From Martinezella lusitana (GTDB taxonomy: Bacteria > Pseudomonadota > Alphaproteobacteria > Rhizobiales > Rhizobiaceae): a stretch of 64,000 bases of DNA. The DNA lies in assembly GCF_010668395.1 (NCBI RefSeq), contig NZ_WUEY01000002.1, forward strand, positions 587,965-651,964, given 5' to 3'. The notes beneath the pieces are model-generated. The model saw only the letters and a list, made by a program, of their open reading frames with translations, did not search any database and had not been told where the DNA came from. Of the stretch, positions 44,978-55,257 are shown piece after piece (position 1 is the first letter of the stretch; every line of letters begins with the position of its first letter). A program made the position numbers and the translations under genes.

Positions 44978-47900
44978 CTATTCGTCCCGCTTTCCGTAGC
45001 CGCCGCCGGTGGGGGTAACGACCGTGAAAGCCTCGCCCGCCTCGAGCACGGTATGAGCCGAGCCGATCAGCTCGTCGATCGTGCCATCGTTGCGGCGCAC
45101 GTAGTTGCGGCCGGTTTGCCCCGCTTCACCGCCCTTGACGCCAAAGGGCGCCACGCGCCGATGACCCGACAGGATAGCGAATTCCAGCTTTTCGCGGGTG
45201 CGGATGGTGCGCTGCGTGCCGTTGCCGGCATTCCACTTGCCGCACCCGCCGGAATGCGGACGAATGTGAAAATCTTCCAGCACGACCGGAAAGCGGGTCT
45301 CCAGGATTTCCGGATCGGTGAGCCGCGAATTGGTCATGTGCGTATGCACGGCATCGGCGCCGTTGAAGCCCGGTCCCGCCGGTGCGCCGGAGCAGATCGT
45401 CTCGTAATACTGATAGACGTCGTTGCCGAAGGTCAGATTGTTCATCGTGCCTTGCGCGGCGGCGAGCGCTTCGACAGCGCCGAACAGGCAATTGGTCACC
45501 GCCTGGCTGACCTCGACATTGCCGGCGACGACGGCGGCCGGATATTTCGGCGTCAGCATCGTGCCTTCGGGAATGATGATCCGGATCGGCCGGAGGCAGC
45601 CGGCATTCATCGGAATATCGGCCTCGACGAGAACGCGGAAGACGTAGAGCACGGCCGCGCGCGTCACCGGCTGCGGCGCATTGAAATTGTCCGGCCGCTG
45701 CGGTGATGTGCCGGTGAAATCGACCGTCGCCTCGCGCTTGTCCTTGTCGATCGAGATCTTGACGACGATCTTGCAGCCCTGATCCATTTCGTAGGTGAAC
45801 GCGCCATCCGACAGACGGTCGAGAACGCGGCGCACGCTTTCCGCCGCATTATCCTGAACATGCCCCATATAGGCGTCGACGACGTCTTCGCCGAAGAGCG
45901 CGATCATCTTCTTCAGCTCGGCCACACCCTTTTCGTTGGCGGCGACCTGAGCCTTGAGATCGTTGACATTCTGCGCGAGCGTGCGCACCGGATAGCGGGC
46001 ACCCGTGAGCAGCTTTGTCAGCTCTTCCTCGCAGAAACGGCCGCGATCGAGCAGCTTGAAATTGTCGATATAGACGCCTTCTTCCTCGATATGGGTGGCA
46101 AGCGGCGACATGGACCCGGGCGAAATACCGCCGATATCGGCATGGTGGCCGCGGCTGGCGACCCAGAAACGGATGCTCTGGCCGGCATCGTCGAAGACCG
46201 GCGTGCAGACCGTGAGATCGGGCAGATGCGTGCCGCCATTGTAGGGCGCGTTGATCAGGAAGACGTCGCCCGGATGAATGATCGGGTTTTCGCGAATAGC
46301 CGTTGCAACGGACGCATCCATGGACCCCAGATGCACCGGCATATGCGGCGCGTTGGCGACCAGATTGCCTTGCGCGTCGAAGACGGCACAGGAGAAATCC
46401 AGCCGTTCCTTGATATTGACCGAATAGGCGGTGTTCTGCAGCGTCATGCCCATCTGCTCGGCAATGGACATGAAGAGATTGTTGAAGATCTCCAGCATGA
46501 CCGGATCGGCCTTGGTGCCGATGGCGTTGCGCTCCGGCAGCGCCTTGATGCGCTTGAGGACGATATGATCCTTGAGCGTCAGTTGCCCCTGCCAGCCGTC
46601 CTCGATGACGATCGTCTGGTTGGGCTCGATGATGATGGCCGGGCCGGTGACGGTCTGGCCGGGCTCGATCGCCTGGCGCAGGACAACGGCCGCATCATGG
46701 CTCTCGCCGCCGGAATAGAAGCTGGTGCGCCTTGCGGCCCGCGCCTCGCCCTCTCCGGTCGCTTCGAGCTTGACCGCGATATCGGCCGCCGCGCCGCCGA
46801 TCGTTTCGATCTCCACGGCCTCGACGACCAAGGGCTTGTCCTCGGCAACGAAGCCGAAGCGGCGCTTGTGCAGCGTCTCGAACTGACTGCGCAGCCGCGC
46901 GGGATCATCAACGTCGGGGAAGGTCGTCTCCACCGCCAGAATGGTATCGGTGCCGGCATAGCGGATATGCGCGCGCTGGACGGTCTTGATCTCAGCCGTC
47001 GCAACGCCCTGCGCTTCCAGCTCGGGCACGCATTCGCCGCGCAATTCGCTGCCGAGGGCGGCGATGGCGGCCGGGGCGGCGGCGTCGAGCGGGACGCCGA
47101 GCGCCTTCTGGCGCGTTGCCCTGATGTCGGCAAGCCCCATGCCGTAGGCGGAAAGAAGGCCGGACATCGGATGCAGAAGGATGCTCTTCATGCCGAGCGC
47201 ATCGGCAACCAGGCAGGCGTGCTGCCCGCCTGCGCCGCCGAAGCAATTGAGCGCATAGCGCGTCACGTCATAGCCGCGCTGCACGGAGATCTTCTTGATC
47301 GCCTCCACCATATTGGCGACGGCGATGCGAATGAAGCCGTCGGCGACGTCCTGCGGGCTGCGGCCGTCGCCGATCTCGGCAGCGAGTTCGGCAAACTTGC
47401 CGCGCACCGTCTCGACATCGAGCGGCTGGTCCTGGTCGGGACCGAAGATGGAGGGAAAGAATTCCGGCAGCAGTTTGCCGGCCATGACATTGGCGTCGGT
47501 CACCGCCAGCGGGCCGCCATTGCGGTAGCAGGCCGGCCCCGGAAAGGCGCCGGCCGAGTCCGGACCGACACGAAAACGATCGCCGTCGAAATGCAAGATC
47601 GAGCCGCCGCCTGCGGCCACGGTATGGATCAGCATCATCGGCGCGCGCACGCGGACGCCCGCCACTTCCGTCTCGAAGGCGCGCTCATATTCGCCGTCGA
47701 AATGCGCCACATCCGTCGAGGTGCCCCCCATGTCGAAGCCGATGACATTGGCAAAGCCCGCCTGTTCGCCGGTCTTCGCAAGGCCGACCACGCCGCCGGC
47801 CGGGCCTGAGAGGATGGCATCCTTGCCCTGGAACATATCGGCCGCCGTCAATCCGCCCGAGGACATCATGAACATGACGCGCGCGCCGGTGCGCTCGACA

Positions 47901-48604
47901 TCGAGCTCATCGCAGACCTGGCCGATATAGCGGCCGAGCACGGGCGAGAGATAGGCGTCGATCACCGCGGTATCACCACGACCGACAAGCTTGATCAGCG
48001 GCGACACTTCATGGCTGACGGAAACCTGCTCGAAACCGAGGGACCGGGCAATGCGGGCGACGGCGGCCTCATGGGCCGGAAACTTGTAGGCATGCATGAA
48101 GACGATCGCCAGCGAGCGATAGCCTTTGGCGAGAAGATCGCGCAGCGCCGTTTCGGCTGCCTTTTCGTCCAGGGTAAGCTCGACGGTGCCGTCGGCAAGC
48201 ACCCGCCCCTCGATCTCGACGACATCCTCGTAAAGCGCTTCCGGCTTGACGATCTCGGTCGCGAAGATCTTCTTGCGCTCCTGATAGCCGATGCGCAGGG
48301 CATCCCTGAAGCCCTTCGTCGTCACCAGGGCAAGGCGTTCGCCCTTGCGCTCGAGCAGCGCGTTGGTGGCGACGGTAGTCCCCATTCGGACCTCGCCGAT
48401 GGCGCCCTCGGGAACCGGCTCGCCCTTGCCGAGACCGAGATGCAGGCGAATACCGTGAACGGCCGCGTCGCGATAGGCTTCAGGATTCTCCGACAGGACC
48501 TTGCGGGCATGGAGAGCGCCGGACGGATCGCGCCCGACAACGTCGGTAAAGGTGCCGCCGCGATCGATCCAGAAATCCCAACGACCCGAAGTGTTCTCCG
48601 ACAA
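44978..48604 (-). CDS. Fused 5-oxoprolinase / hydantoinase (HyuA-HyuB)
   Basis: This 1208-residue protein joins the HyuA-type ATP-dependent subunit (about residues 1-690; [42 protein letters not shown]) to a HyuB-type subunit (about 700-1208; [35 protein letters not shown]). This is the layout of eukaryotic and bacterial 5-oxoprolinases (about 1200-1290 residues), which hydrolyse 5-oxo-L-proline using ATP. Hydantoin or N-methylhydantoin is an alternative substrate. A TTG start at 48604 is supported by GGAGG five bases upstream; the frame extends 64 residues more without homology. The linked importer may supply the substrate. Confidence 0.9.
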   Translation of the reverse strand: MSENTSGRWDFWIDRGGTFTDVVGRDPSGALHARKVLSENPEAYRDAAVHGIRLHLGLGKGEPVPEGAIGEVRMGTTVATNALLERKGERLALVTTKGFRDALRIGYQERKKIFATEIVKPEALYEDVVEIEGRVLADGTVELTLDEKAAETALRDLLAKGYRSLAIVFMHAYKFPAHEAAVARIARSLGFEQVSVSHEVSPLIKLVGRGDTAVIDAYLSPVLGRYIGQVCDELDVERTGARVMFMMSSGGLTAADMFQGKDAILSGPAGGVVGLAKTGEQAGFANVIGFDMGGTSTDVAHFDGEYERAFETEVAGVRVRAPMMLIHTVAAGGGSILHFDGDRFRVGPDSAGAFPGPACYRNGGPLAVTDANVMAGKLLPEFFPSIFGPDQDQPLDVETVRGKFAELAAEIGDGRSPQDVADGFIRIAVANMVEAIKKISVQRGYDVTRYALNCFGGAGGQHACLVADALGMKSILLHPMSGLLSAYGMGLADIRATRQKALGVPLDAAAPAAIAALGSELRGECVPELEAQGVATAEIKTVQRAHIRYAGTDTILAVETTFPDVDDPARLRSQFETLHKRRFGFVAEDKPLVVEAVEIETIGGAAADIAVKLEATGEGEARAARRTSFYSGGESHDAAVVLRQAIEPGQTVTGPAIIIEPNQTIVIEDGWQGQLTLKDHIVLKRIKALPERNAIGTKADPVMLEIFNNLFMSIAEQMGMTLQNTAYSVNIKERLDFSCAVFDAQGNLVANAPHMPVHLGSMDASVATAIRENPIIHPGDVFLINAPYNGGTHLPDLTVCTPVFDDAGQSIRFWVASRGHHADIGGISPGSMSPLATHIEEEGVYIDNFKLLDRGRFCEEELTKLLTGARYPVRTLAQNVNDLKAQVAANEKGVAELKKMIALFGEDVVDAYMGHVQDNAAESVRRVLDRLSDGAFTYEMDQGCKIVVKISIDKDKREATVDFTGTSPQRPDNFNAPQPVTRAAVLYVFRVLVEADIPMNAGCLRPIRIIIPEGTMLTPKYPAAVVAGNVEVSQAVTNCLFGAVEALAAAQGTMNNLTFGNDVYQYYETICSGAPAGPGFNGADAVHTHMTNSRLTDPEILETRFPVVLEDFHIRPHSGGCGKWNAGNGTQRTIRTREKLEFAILSGHRRVAPFGVKGGEAGQTGRNYVRRNDGTIDELIGSAHTVLEAGEAFTVVTPTGGGYGKRDE

Positions 48605-48849
48605 ATCCGCCTCCAGCAGAACGACATCAATAACAATGATAATATATCGATAAATCGTCAACGTTTTGTCGTCAACATGAATCGCGAAACACCAACGCGG
48701 TCGACGCCAAGACGAGGATGGGCTGACCGAAGAACCAGAGCAAGGCACAATCGCGCAGGCTCGATGCCACCTTGAGACCACGGTTCCCGACGCCATCCAT
48801 CTTCATGACAATGGAAAAGCGCGAAGCGGCCGCTGAAAAAAGGCGGATG
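48605..48849. promoter_or_regulatory. Region upstream of the oxoprolinase gene with a direct repeat
   Basis: This 245-bp gap between the importer operon and the oxoprolinase gene contains an AT-rich stretch and two copies of TCGTCAAC (48655-48662 and 48669-48676, 14 bp apart). On the gene's strand they read GTTGACGA, which includes a TTGACG -35-like hexamer. They may form a regulator site or tandem promoter elements. Confidence 0.4.
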
Positions 48850-49566
48850 CTAATGCAGCCCGCCGACGCCGAGCAGGCGCTCGACCGTATCATGATCCTG
48901 CGCGAGAGCCTGGGGTGTCCCCTTCCAGGCCAGCCGGCCGCGCTCCAGAATGATGACGTCGCTTGCAAAATCCAACGCGCTCTGGATGCGCTGCTCCACG
49001 AGCAGGATCGTCATGTCACCCGCCTTGGCGAGCGTGGCGAAGGCCGCCATCAATTCCTCGCAGATGACGGGCGCGAGCCCTTCCAGCGGCTCGTCCAGAA
49101 GCAGCACGGAGGGGCGGCCGAGGATCGTGCGGGCGGTCGACAGCATCTGCTGCTCGCCGCCGGAAAGCTGGCCGCCCAGGTTTCTGCGACGCTCCTTCAG
49201 GCGCGGGAACATGTCATAGGCTTCCTGCAGAGCGCTCTTTGGCCGTCCCTTCAGCCCGACGGAGAGATTTTCCTCGACCGTCAGCGTCGGAAAGACGTCC
49301 CGCGTCTGCGGCACGTAGCCTAGGCCCTGATGGGCGCGTCTGGCGCTCGGCAGGCCGGCAATCTCTGCCGATCCCAGCCGGATGCGGCCGTCATAGCGGC
49401 GGGTCTGGCCGGCAAGGGTGGCAAGCAGCGTGCTCTTGCCCATGCCGTTGCGGCCGAGGACGGCAAGACGGCCGCCGGCCGGCACCGAAAAGGAAATCCC
49501 TTCCAGCACCCGCGTCGGACCATAGCCGGCCGACAGGTTTTCCACTTCAAGCGGCGTGGCCGGCAT
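48850..49566 (-). CDS. livF: Branched-chain amino-acid-type ABC ATPase (LivF)
   Basis: This 238-residue ATPase has Walker A GRNGMGKST, signature LSGGEQQM, Walker B LLLDEPLEGLAP and the LivF-typical tract GYVPQTRDVFPTLTVEENL. ATG 49566 is preferred to ATG 49572 because GGGAG is eight bases away rather than two. It overlaps the livG end by 20 bp and closes the five-gene importer operon. Confidence 0.9.
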   Translation of the reverse strand: MPATPLEVENLSAGYGPTRVLEGISFSVPAGGRLAVLGRNGMGKSTLLATLAGQTRRYDGRIRLGSAEIAGLPSARRAHQGLGYVPQTRDVFPTLTVEENLSVGLKGRPKSALQEAYDMFPRLKERRRNLGGQLSGGEQQMLSTARTILGRPSVLLLDEPLEGLAPVICEELMAAFATLAKAGDMTILLVEQRIQSALDFASDVIILERGRLAWKGTPQALAQDHDTVERLLGVGGLH

Positions 49567-50311
49567 TGGCATAGCTCCCGAGATAGGCTTCGCGCACACG
49601 CGCATCCTGCGTCACGTCTTTCGGCGAACCGTCGAATATGATCGTGCCGGCGGCCAGCACCACCACGCGGCTGGCGAAGCGGAAGACCAGATCCATGTCA
49701 TGCTCGATCATCAGCACCGCGAGATCGGCGGGCAGATCGGCCAGCGCCTGCTCGATACGGCCCGTATCGCTTTGCGGGACGCCGGCGGCGGGTTCGTCCA
49801 GCAGCAGCACTTTCGGCTTCAGGGCCATGGCGACGGCAATCTCCAGCAGCCTTTGCTGGCCGTAGGCGATCTCGCTGACCTTTCGATGCGCAAGAGCCGC
49901 AAGCCCGAGGGTGCCGAGCAACGCCTCCGTCTCGCCCATGACATCGCGCATGGACAGGAAATTGCCGAACATGCGGCCGGAGCGGCCTGTCCGCTGCAGC
50001 ACCGCCATGCCGACATGCTCGGCCGGCGTCATGTCCTGAAACAGCCGCGTCACCTGGAACGAGCGCACCAAGCCGCGCCTGACCCGGCCGATGGCATCGA
50101 GCCTGTTGACGTTTTGCCCGGCGATGCGGACCTCGCCGGAATCCGCCTGCAGATTGCCCGTCACGAGGTTGACGAAACTGGTCTTGCCGGCGCCGTTCGG
50201 GCCGATCAGGGCCACGCGATCTCCGGGCGCCATCGACAGGCTGACATTGTTGGTGACCGTCAGACCGCCGAACGCCTTCTTCAGATTATCGACCTCGAAA
50301 ATCGCACTCAT
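49547..50311 (-). CDS. livG: Branched-chain amino-acid-type ABC ATPase (LivG)
   Basis: This 254-residue ATPase has Walker A GPNGAGKTS and the characteristic LivG segment RRGLVRSFQVTRLFQDMT. The signature is degenerate, reading ISEIAYGQQRLLEIAVAMAL rather than LSGGQ, as in many LivG proteins. Walker B is VLLLDEPAAGVP. ATG 50311 overlaps the stop of the preceding permease as ATGA. Confidence 0.9.
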   Translation of the reverse strand: MSAIFEVDNLKKAFGGLTVTNNVSLSMAPGDRVALIGPNGAGKTSFVNLVTGNLQADSGEVRIAGQNVNRLDAIGRVRRGLVRSFQVTRLFQDMTPAEHVGMAVLQRTGRSGRMFGNFLSMRDVMGETEALLGTLGLAALAHRKVSEIAYGQQRLLEIAVAMALKPKVLLLDEPAAGVPQSDTGRIEQALADLPADLAVLMIEHDMDLVFRFASRVVVLAAGTIIFDGSPKDVTQDARVREAYLGSYANAGHAA

Positions 50312-51312
50312 GCCCGCGCCTCCCTGCGGCGCGCAACGTAAGCCGCGGCCGTGCCGTAGATGCCTTTCGGTGCGAACAGAACCACGAGGATGAGCAAGGC
50401 GCCGACGATCGTCAGCCAATGGAACGGGTTAACGGCGGAGACGTAGTCCTCGAACAGCATGAAAATCAGCGTACCGGTGAGCGCACCGAACAGGGAGCCG
50501 GTGCCTCCGAGGACGAGCATGACGAGCGCCTCGGCCGACTGCGTGAAGGACAGGCTGTCGAGGCCGACGACCTGCGTCGAGATCGCGTTCAATGCGCCGC
50601 CAATGCCGGCTACGGCACCGGAAATCACATACATCTTGACCAGCGCCACTTTCGGCGACGCGCCCATGGCGCGGATGCGCAAAGGATCCTGCCGGATGCC
50701 GCGGCAGAGCATGCCGAAGGGCGAACGCACGAGAATGCGCAGCAGCACGAGCGCGACCAGCAGCAACACCACGCCGTAGATGTAGGCCGTATGCCCATAG
50801 AGATCGAATTCGAAAGCACCGAATAACGGATCCGGGGATATGCCTGACAGACCGTCGCTACCGCCCGTCCAGCTCGACGCCTTGTTGGCAAACTCATGGA
50901 AGAGATAGACCAGCGAGATAGACAGCACGAGTTGCGGCAATCCTTGCGCTCGCAGAATGACGATCCCACACACCAGGCCGGCGACGGCGCCGCCGATGAT
51001 ACCGGCAAGCGTCATCAGCAGCGGATCGTTGATGCCGTAATGGGCGGACGCGATACCGGCTGCGTAGGCGCCGGCACCGAAGAGCGCCGCATGGCCGAGG
51101 GTCGCCACGCCGCAATAGCCGGTGACGAGATCGAGCGACAGGACGAGCAGCGCAATCGCGATCAAACGGGTGAGAAGAGCGAGATTATCCGGAAACAGCA
51201 GATAGCCGGCGGCGGCCAATACGACGACGACCGCGACTGCAATCAGGTCCTGCCTGAATGTACGATGTCGGGTCACGGACGGCACGGCCGCTCCTTCAAG
51301 GGTCGAGGTCAT
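50308..51312 (-). CDS. livM: Branched-chain amino-acid-type ABC permease (LivM)
   Basis: This 334-residue membrane protein has about nine hydrophobic segments and the LivM hallmarks LDLVTGYCGVATLGHAALFGAGAY and MLVLGGTGSLFGALTGTL. It follows livH with a single intervening base and is coupled to livG by ATGA. Confidence 0.92.
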   Translation of the reverse strand: MTSTLEGAAVPSVTRHRTFRQDLIAVAVVVVLAAAGYLLFPDNLALLTRLIAIALLVLSLDLVTGYCGVATLGHAALFGAGAYAAGIASAHYGINDPLLMTLAGIIGGAVAGLVCGIVILRAQGLPQLVLSISLVYLFHEFANKASSWTGGSDGLSGISPDPLFGAFEFDLYGHTAYIYGVVLLLVALVLLRILVRSPFGMLCRGIRQDPLRIRAMGASPKVALVKMYVISGAVAGIGGALNAISTQVVGLDSLSFTQSAEALVMLVLGGTGSLFGALTGTLIFMLFEDYVSAVNPFHWLTIVGALLILVVLFAPKGIYGTAAAYVARRREARA

Positions 51313-51313
51313 G

Positions 51314-52177
51314 TTACTTCATTCTCCCGGCAAGGCCGCGCGGGAAAACGCAGACGATGGCAATGACGGCCAGATAGAAGAAGAATTCCCCGTATTCCGG
51401 CATGAGATAACGGCCTGTCGTGTCGATGCAGCCGAGGATGAGACAGGCGAGCAGCGCGCCCGAGATCGAGCCGGCGCCGCCGACGGAGACCACGACGAGA
51501 AACGTCACCATGTAGCGCAGGGCATAGTAGGGTTCGACCGGCAGAAGCTCGGCACCCACGACGCCGCCAAAGGCGGCAAGTCCGACCGCAACCGCGAAGC
51601 TGACCGCGTAGACGATTTCCGTGCGTACGCCGAGGGCCGCCGCCATCGCGGCATTATCGACGGAGGCGCGCAGCTTCACGCCGAAAGAGGTCTTTTCGAT
51701 GGTGTACCACAGCGCCAGGGCGACGATGAGGCCGCAGACGATCGCGAAGATGCGATGGGTGCCGAGGGTCCGAAAGCCGAGGTCGACGGAGCCTTGCAGA
51801 CTGTCCGGCAAGGGTATGGTCTTCAAGGTCGGGCCGAAGACGTAGTTGGCAATGCCGATGATGCAGAAGGTGATGCCGATCGTCATCAGCACCTGCGTCA
51901 GTTCCGGTGCGCCATAGATGCGCCGATAAAGCAGCCGCTCGATCGGGATGGAGATGATGACGGTGCCGACCACCGCCAGCAACACGGCTGCGGCATAGCC
52001 AAGACCGAGATCGTGCGCGGCATAGGAAGCGATATAGCCGCCGATCATGGCGAAGGCGCCGTGGGCCAGATTGACGACGCGCATCAGCCCCATGGTGACG
52101 GAGAGGCCGATGGAGATGACGAACAGCACCATGCCGTAAGCGAGGGCATCGACTGCTATGCTGAGCACGGTTTGCAT
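51314..52177 (-). CDS. livH: Branched-chain amino-acid-type ABC permease (LivH)
   Basis: This 287-residue permease carries MGLMRVVNLAHGAFAMIGGY and VVSVGGAGSISGALLACLILG, typical of LivH. It is encoded 92 bp after the binding-protein gene, with a strong hairpin in the gap. It would pair with LivM to form the channel. Confidence 0.92.
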   Translation of the reverse strand: MQTVLSIAVDALAYGMVLFVISIGLSVTMGLMRVVNLAHGAFAMIGGYIASYAAHDLGLGYAAAVLLAVVGTVIISIPIERLLYRRIYGAPELTQVLMTIGITFCIIGIANYVFGPTLKTIPLPDSLQGSVDLGFRTLGTHRIFAIVCGLIVALALWYTIEKTSFGVKLRASVDNAAMAAALGVRTEIVYAVSFAVAVGLAAFGGVVGAELLPVEPYYALRYMVTFLVVVSVGGAGSISGALLACLILGCIDTTGRYLMPEYGEFFFYLAVIAIVCVFPRGLAGRMK

Positions 52178-52222
52178 TGATATCGCTGGTCCGGTTGTTA
52201 TTGCGCGGCCGCTGTCGTCAAA

Positions 52223-52250
52223 CCTCCAAACGGAGATTTCCGTTCGGAGG
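52223..52250. terminator. Hairpin between binding-protein and livH genes
   Basis: CCTCC-A-AACGGA pairs with TCCGTT-C-GGAGG around a four-base loop. Read leftwards it is followed by only TTTG, so it is probably a leaky terminator or an mRNA stabiliser that keeps binding-protein transcript levels above those of the membrane genes. Confidence 0.5.
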
Positions 52251-52269
52251 TGTCGGGTTCAGGACCGCC

Positions 52270-53442
52270 TCACTTCGCAGCGGCAAGGCCGGGATCGCCC
52301 TGCTTCTCGAAGGTCTGGATTTCCTTGTTGTAGTATTTGCCGTCGACACCCTTGGCGACTTCGCGCAGATAGATGTTCTGCGTGATATGCCGGCTTTCCG
52401 GATCGATGGTGACGGGGCCGCGCGGGCTGACCCAGGACAGGCCCTTCACCGCGTCGACGGCCTTCTGCGCATCCTGCTTGCCGCCGGTCGCCTCGATCAT
52501 CTTGTAAATAACGTGCATGCCGTCGAAAGCGCCGACGGCGGGGAAGGTCAGCTCGGCCGGATTGCCGATCGCCTTCTCGGCGGCTGCGACAAACGCCTTG
52601 TTTTCAGGCGAGTCATGCGACACGGCATAGTGGAAGGTCGTCTGCATGCCGATTGCTGCGTCGCCAAGCGCGGGCAGATCGGATTCCTGCGTCAGGTCGC
52701 CCGGCGCGAAGAGTTTGATGCCGGCTGCCTTCAGGCCGTTTTCATTGTAGGCCTTCACGAAACCGAGCGTCGTCGGACCGGACGGCAGGAAGGCGAAGAC
52801 GCTCTGCGCGCCAGAATCCTTGACGCGCTGCATGATCGGGCTGAAGTCGTTTGTCGACAGCGGCATGCGGATGGCCTGGACCACCTCGCCGCCCTGCTTC
52901 TCGAACCCGGCCTTGAAGGCATTTTCGGCATCGACGCCCGGGCCGTAGTCGCTGACGACGGAGATGACCTTCTTGACGCCGGCATCATAGGCAACCTTGG
53001 CGATCGGCGTCGAGGTCTGCCAGGTCGTGAAGGAGGTGCGCACGACAAGCGGGCTCTTGGTGACGATAGCCGAGGTCGCGGCATTGAAGATCACCATCGG
53101 CACATTGGCCTGCTTGAGGATCGGCGTCACGGCCATCGCATCCGGCGTGAAGTAGAAGCCGGCGAGATACTGGACATGTTCCTTGACGACGAGTTCCTGG
53201 GCCAGCGCCTTCGACTGGGCGGGATCGGCCTGCGGCAGGTCACGATAGATCACCTCCACCTCGTCATTGCCGACCGTTTTGCCGTTGATTGCCATATAGG
53301 CGTCGATACCGGCCTTGAAATTCTTGCCTTGCAGCGCAAACGGGCCGGAGAACGGACCGATGACCCCGACCTTGATGGTATCGGCATAGGCAGCGCCGCC
53401 AAGAGCAACGGCAGCAATGGCCGCCAAGATAAACCGTTTCAT
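52270..53442 (-). CDS. Periplasmic branched-chain-type solute-binding protein
   Basis: This 390-residue family 6 (LivJ-type) binding protein has a signal peptide (MKRFILAAIAAVALGGAAYA-DTI) and the opening IKVGVIGPFSGPFALQGKNFKAGIDAY. This group binds branched-chain amino acids, amides, urea or aromatic acids depending on the member. It is the first gene of an operon that is followed by the oxoprolinase gene and lies just downstream of the pca operon. A nitrogen heterocycle or an aromatic acid are both plausible ligands; the sequence does not decide. Confidence 0.88.
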   Translation of the reverse strand: MKRFILAAIAAVALGGAAYADTIKVGVIGPFSGPFALQGKNFKAGIDAYMAINGKTVGNDEVEVIYRDLPQADPAQSKALAQELVVKEHVQYLAGFYFTPDAMAVTPILKQANVPMVIFNAATSAIVTKSPLVVRTSFTTWQTSTPIAKVAYDAGVKKVISVVSDYGPGVDAENAFKAGFEKQGGEVVQAIRMPLSTNDFSPIMQRVKDSGAQSVFAFLPSGPTTLGFVKAYNENGLKAAGIKLFAPGDLTQESDLPALGDAAIGMQTTFHYAVSHDSPENKAFVAAAEKAIGNPAELTFPAVGAFDGMHVIYKMIEATGGKQDAQKAVDAVKGLSWVSPRGPVTIDPESRHITQNIYLREVAKGVDGKYYNKEIQTFEKQGDPGLAAAK

Positions 53443-53586
53443 TTTTCTCCTCCCGGCGACCGCGTTTCGAGCCGCCCTTGATCATCCAAATCCTGATCAC
53501 CGCCAATTTCTCATAGGAAATGGTGATGTAAAATGAAATAAAGCCTTCCATCCATACTTATATGGTTATGAATAGCGAATAATATC
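53443..53586. promoter_or_regulatory. Region between pcaB and the liv-type operon
   Basis: This 144-bp gap follows the pcaB stop. Its AT-rich half (TACTTATATGGTTATG near 53557-53572) probably holds the promoter of the importer operon. No terminator for the pca transcript is obvious, so read-through is possible. Confidence 0.4.
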
Positions 53587-54639
53587 TCACTCCGTTATCG
53601 CTCCCAGGCGCTTGATCATGCCGATCAATTGCAGCGCGTGGCGCAGAGACGCCGCCGTTGCCACCACCATAGGCGGCAACAGCAGCCATTCCAACGTCCA
53701 GGCAGCCCCGGAGCGTTCCTGTTCATGCACGAGCGCGTGATGAATGCCCGAAAGCTGAACGGCATTGAAACGGGCAAGCGCGACCAGCGTTTCGGCAGCG
53801 ACCGGGTTCTGCTTATGCGGCATGGCCGAGGAGCCGCCACCGCCGGCAAGCTCTATCTCGTCGCCGGCCTGCGCCAGAAGCGCGATATCCTGGCCGATCT
53901 TGCCGAGGCTGCCCGAGATCAGGGAGAGCAATCCGGCCAGTTCGGTAATGCGCGCCCTCTGGCTTTGCCATTGAGGCTCATCCGACAGGCCGAGCGCCTG
54001 CGCCAGCGAACTCCTGATTTCGGCCGCTTTCGGCCCGAATTTTTCCAGCGTACCTGCGGCCCCGCCGAACTGCAGCGGAAATATCTCTTGCGTCAGCCGA
54101 TCCCGATATTGATCGAGCGGATGGCGCCAGGCCCGCAGCCGATCGGATACGGTGATCGCAATGGCGGCCTGCATTCGCGTGCGGCCCATAAGCCTGTTCG
54201 ACCCGAAGCGCTCATCCAGCCTGGAAAGAGCCGCCGACACGGCGAAGAGACGGCCGCTCAGGAGAAAGGTAACGGCCTTCAGGCGCATCATCAGGCTTGT
54301 ATCGATGACGTCCTGACTGGTGGCGCCGAAATGGACGTGGCTGCCCCCCTCCTCGCCGACCGCCTTGCGCAGCTGCCTGACCAGATCCGGCACGACGACG
54401 CCATCCGACGCCGTCGCAGCCTTCAGGCTCTGCATATCGGGCCCGAAACCCGCGCAGACGTCCACGATATGCGCAGCGGCGGCCGACGGGATAATACCAT
54501 GCTGCGCCTCGACTGTGGCGAGGGCCGCTTCGAAGGTGAGCATGGCGCGAATATCGGCCTTGGCGGAAAAATACTCCGCAATCTCCTCGTCACCGAGGAG
54601 ACCGGACAGAAAGGGATGGTCGAAGGGAGAAACGCTCAT
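53587..54639 (-). CDS. pcaB: 3-Carboxy-cis,cis-muconate cycloisomerase
   Basis: This 350-residue fumarase/aspartase-superfamily enzyme cyclises 3-carboxymuconate to 4-carboxymuconolactone. The signature GGSSAMPHKQNP is clear, as is GGSHVHFGATSQDVIDT. It lacks the C-terminal extension of the roughly 450-residue Pseudomonas enzyme, as rhizobial PcaB proteins usually do. It is the last gene of pcaDCHGB, three bases after pcaG. Confidence 0.92.
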   Translation of the reverse strand: MSVSPFDHPFLSGLLGDEEIAEYFSAKADIRAMLTFEAALATVEAQHGIIPSAAAAHIVDVCAGFGPDMQSLKAATASDGVVVPDLVRQLRKAVGEEGGSHVHFGATSQDVIDTSLMMRLKAVTFLLSGRLFAVSAALSRLDERFGSNRLMGRTRMQAAIAITVSDRLRAWRHPLDQYRDRLTQEIFPLQFGGAAGTLEKFGPKAAEIRSSLAQALGLSDEPQWQSQRARITELAGLLSLISGSLGKIGQDIALLAQAGDEIELAGGGGSSAMPHKQNPVAAETLVALARFNAVQLSGIHHALVHEQERSGAAWTLEWLLLPPMVVATAASLRHALQLIGMIKRLGAITE

Positions 54640-54642
54640 GGC

Positions 54643-55257
54643 CTATATATCGAGGAAAACCGTTTCCTTGTCGCCCTGCAAATGGATATCGAAGGTGTAG
54701 ACGGAGCCTTCCTTCGCGGCGACGAGCGTTGCGAGGCGATCCCTGTGTTCGATGCGGGCAAGCAGAGGGTCTTCGGCGTTGGCGGCCGCCTCTTCCGGAA
54801 AATACAGGCGCGTGTGCAGGCCGATATTGATGCCGCGCGCCACGATCCAGAAGGTGATGTGCGGCGCCATCTTGCGGCCGTCCTTGAAGGGAACGCGGCC
54901 CGGCTTGATGGTCTCGAAGCGAAAAACGCCGTCCGTGGAACTGGTCGGACAACGCCCCCAGCCGGTAAAGTTCGGATCGGCCGTGCCGCGCAGTTCCGAG
55001 GGGCTGTTGTAAAGGCCGGCACCGTCGGCCTGCCAGATCTCGAGGACGGCATCCTTGACCGGTGCGCCGGCGCCATCAAGAACCCTGCCCGTTACCGTGA
55101 TGCGCTCGCCGAGCGTCTTGTCGTTGACCATGACGGAGCCGAGATCGGTTTCGTAGACGCCGCCGATCTCGCTGTAGTTCGGCGTGAGGCCGATGTGAAC
55201 GTAAGGGCCTGCCGTCTGCGACGGCGTTTCCTTCAGGTAGCCGAGTTCCTGTACCAT
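54643..55257 (-). CDS. pcaG: Protocatechuate 3,4-dioxygenase, alpha subunit
   Basis: This 204-residue intradiol dioxygenase alpha chain partners PcaH. It has SQTAGPYVHIGLTP, LEIWQADGAGLYNSP and GLHTRLYFPEE. The iron-binding histidine pair of the beta chain is absent (APHITFWI), as expected for the alpha chain. ATG 55257 overlaps the pcaH stop as TGATG, and GGAGG lies seven bases upstream. Confidence 0.93.
   Translation of the reverse strand: MVQELGYLKETPSQTAGPYVHIGLTPNYSEIGGVYETDLGSVMVNDKTLGERITVTGRVLDGAGAPVKDAVLEIWQADGAGLYNSPSELRGTADPNFTGWGRCPTSSTDGVFRFETIKPGRVPFKDGRKMAPHITFWIVARGINIGLHTRLYFPEEAAANAEDPLLARIEHRDRLATLVAAKEGSVYTFDIHLQGDKETVFLDI

Noticed and set aside
45860..47809. A 649-codon plus-strand frame opposite the oxoprolinase gene
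   Set aside because: It mirrors the strongly conserved 5-oxoprolinase frame and has low-complexity, arginine- and aspartate-rich translation without homology.
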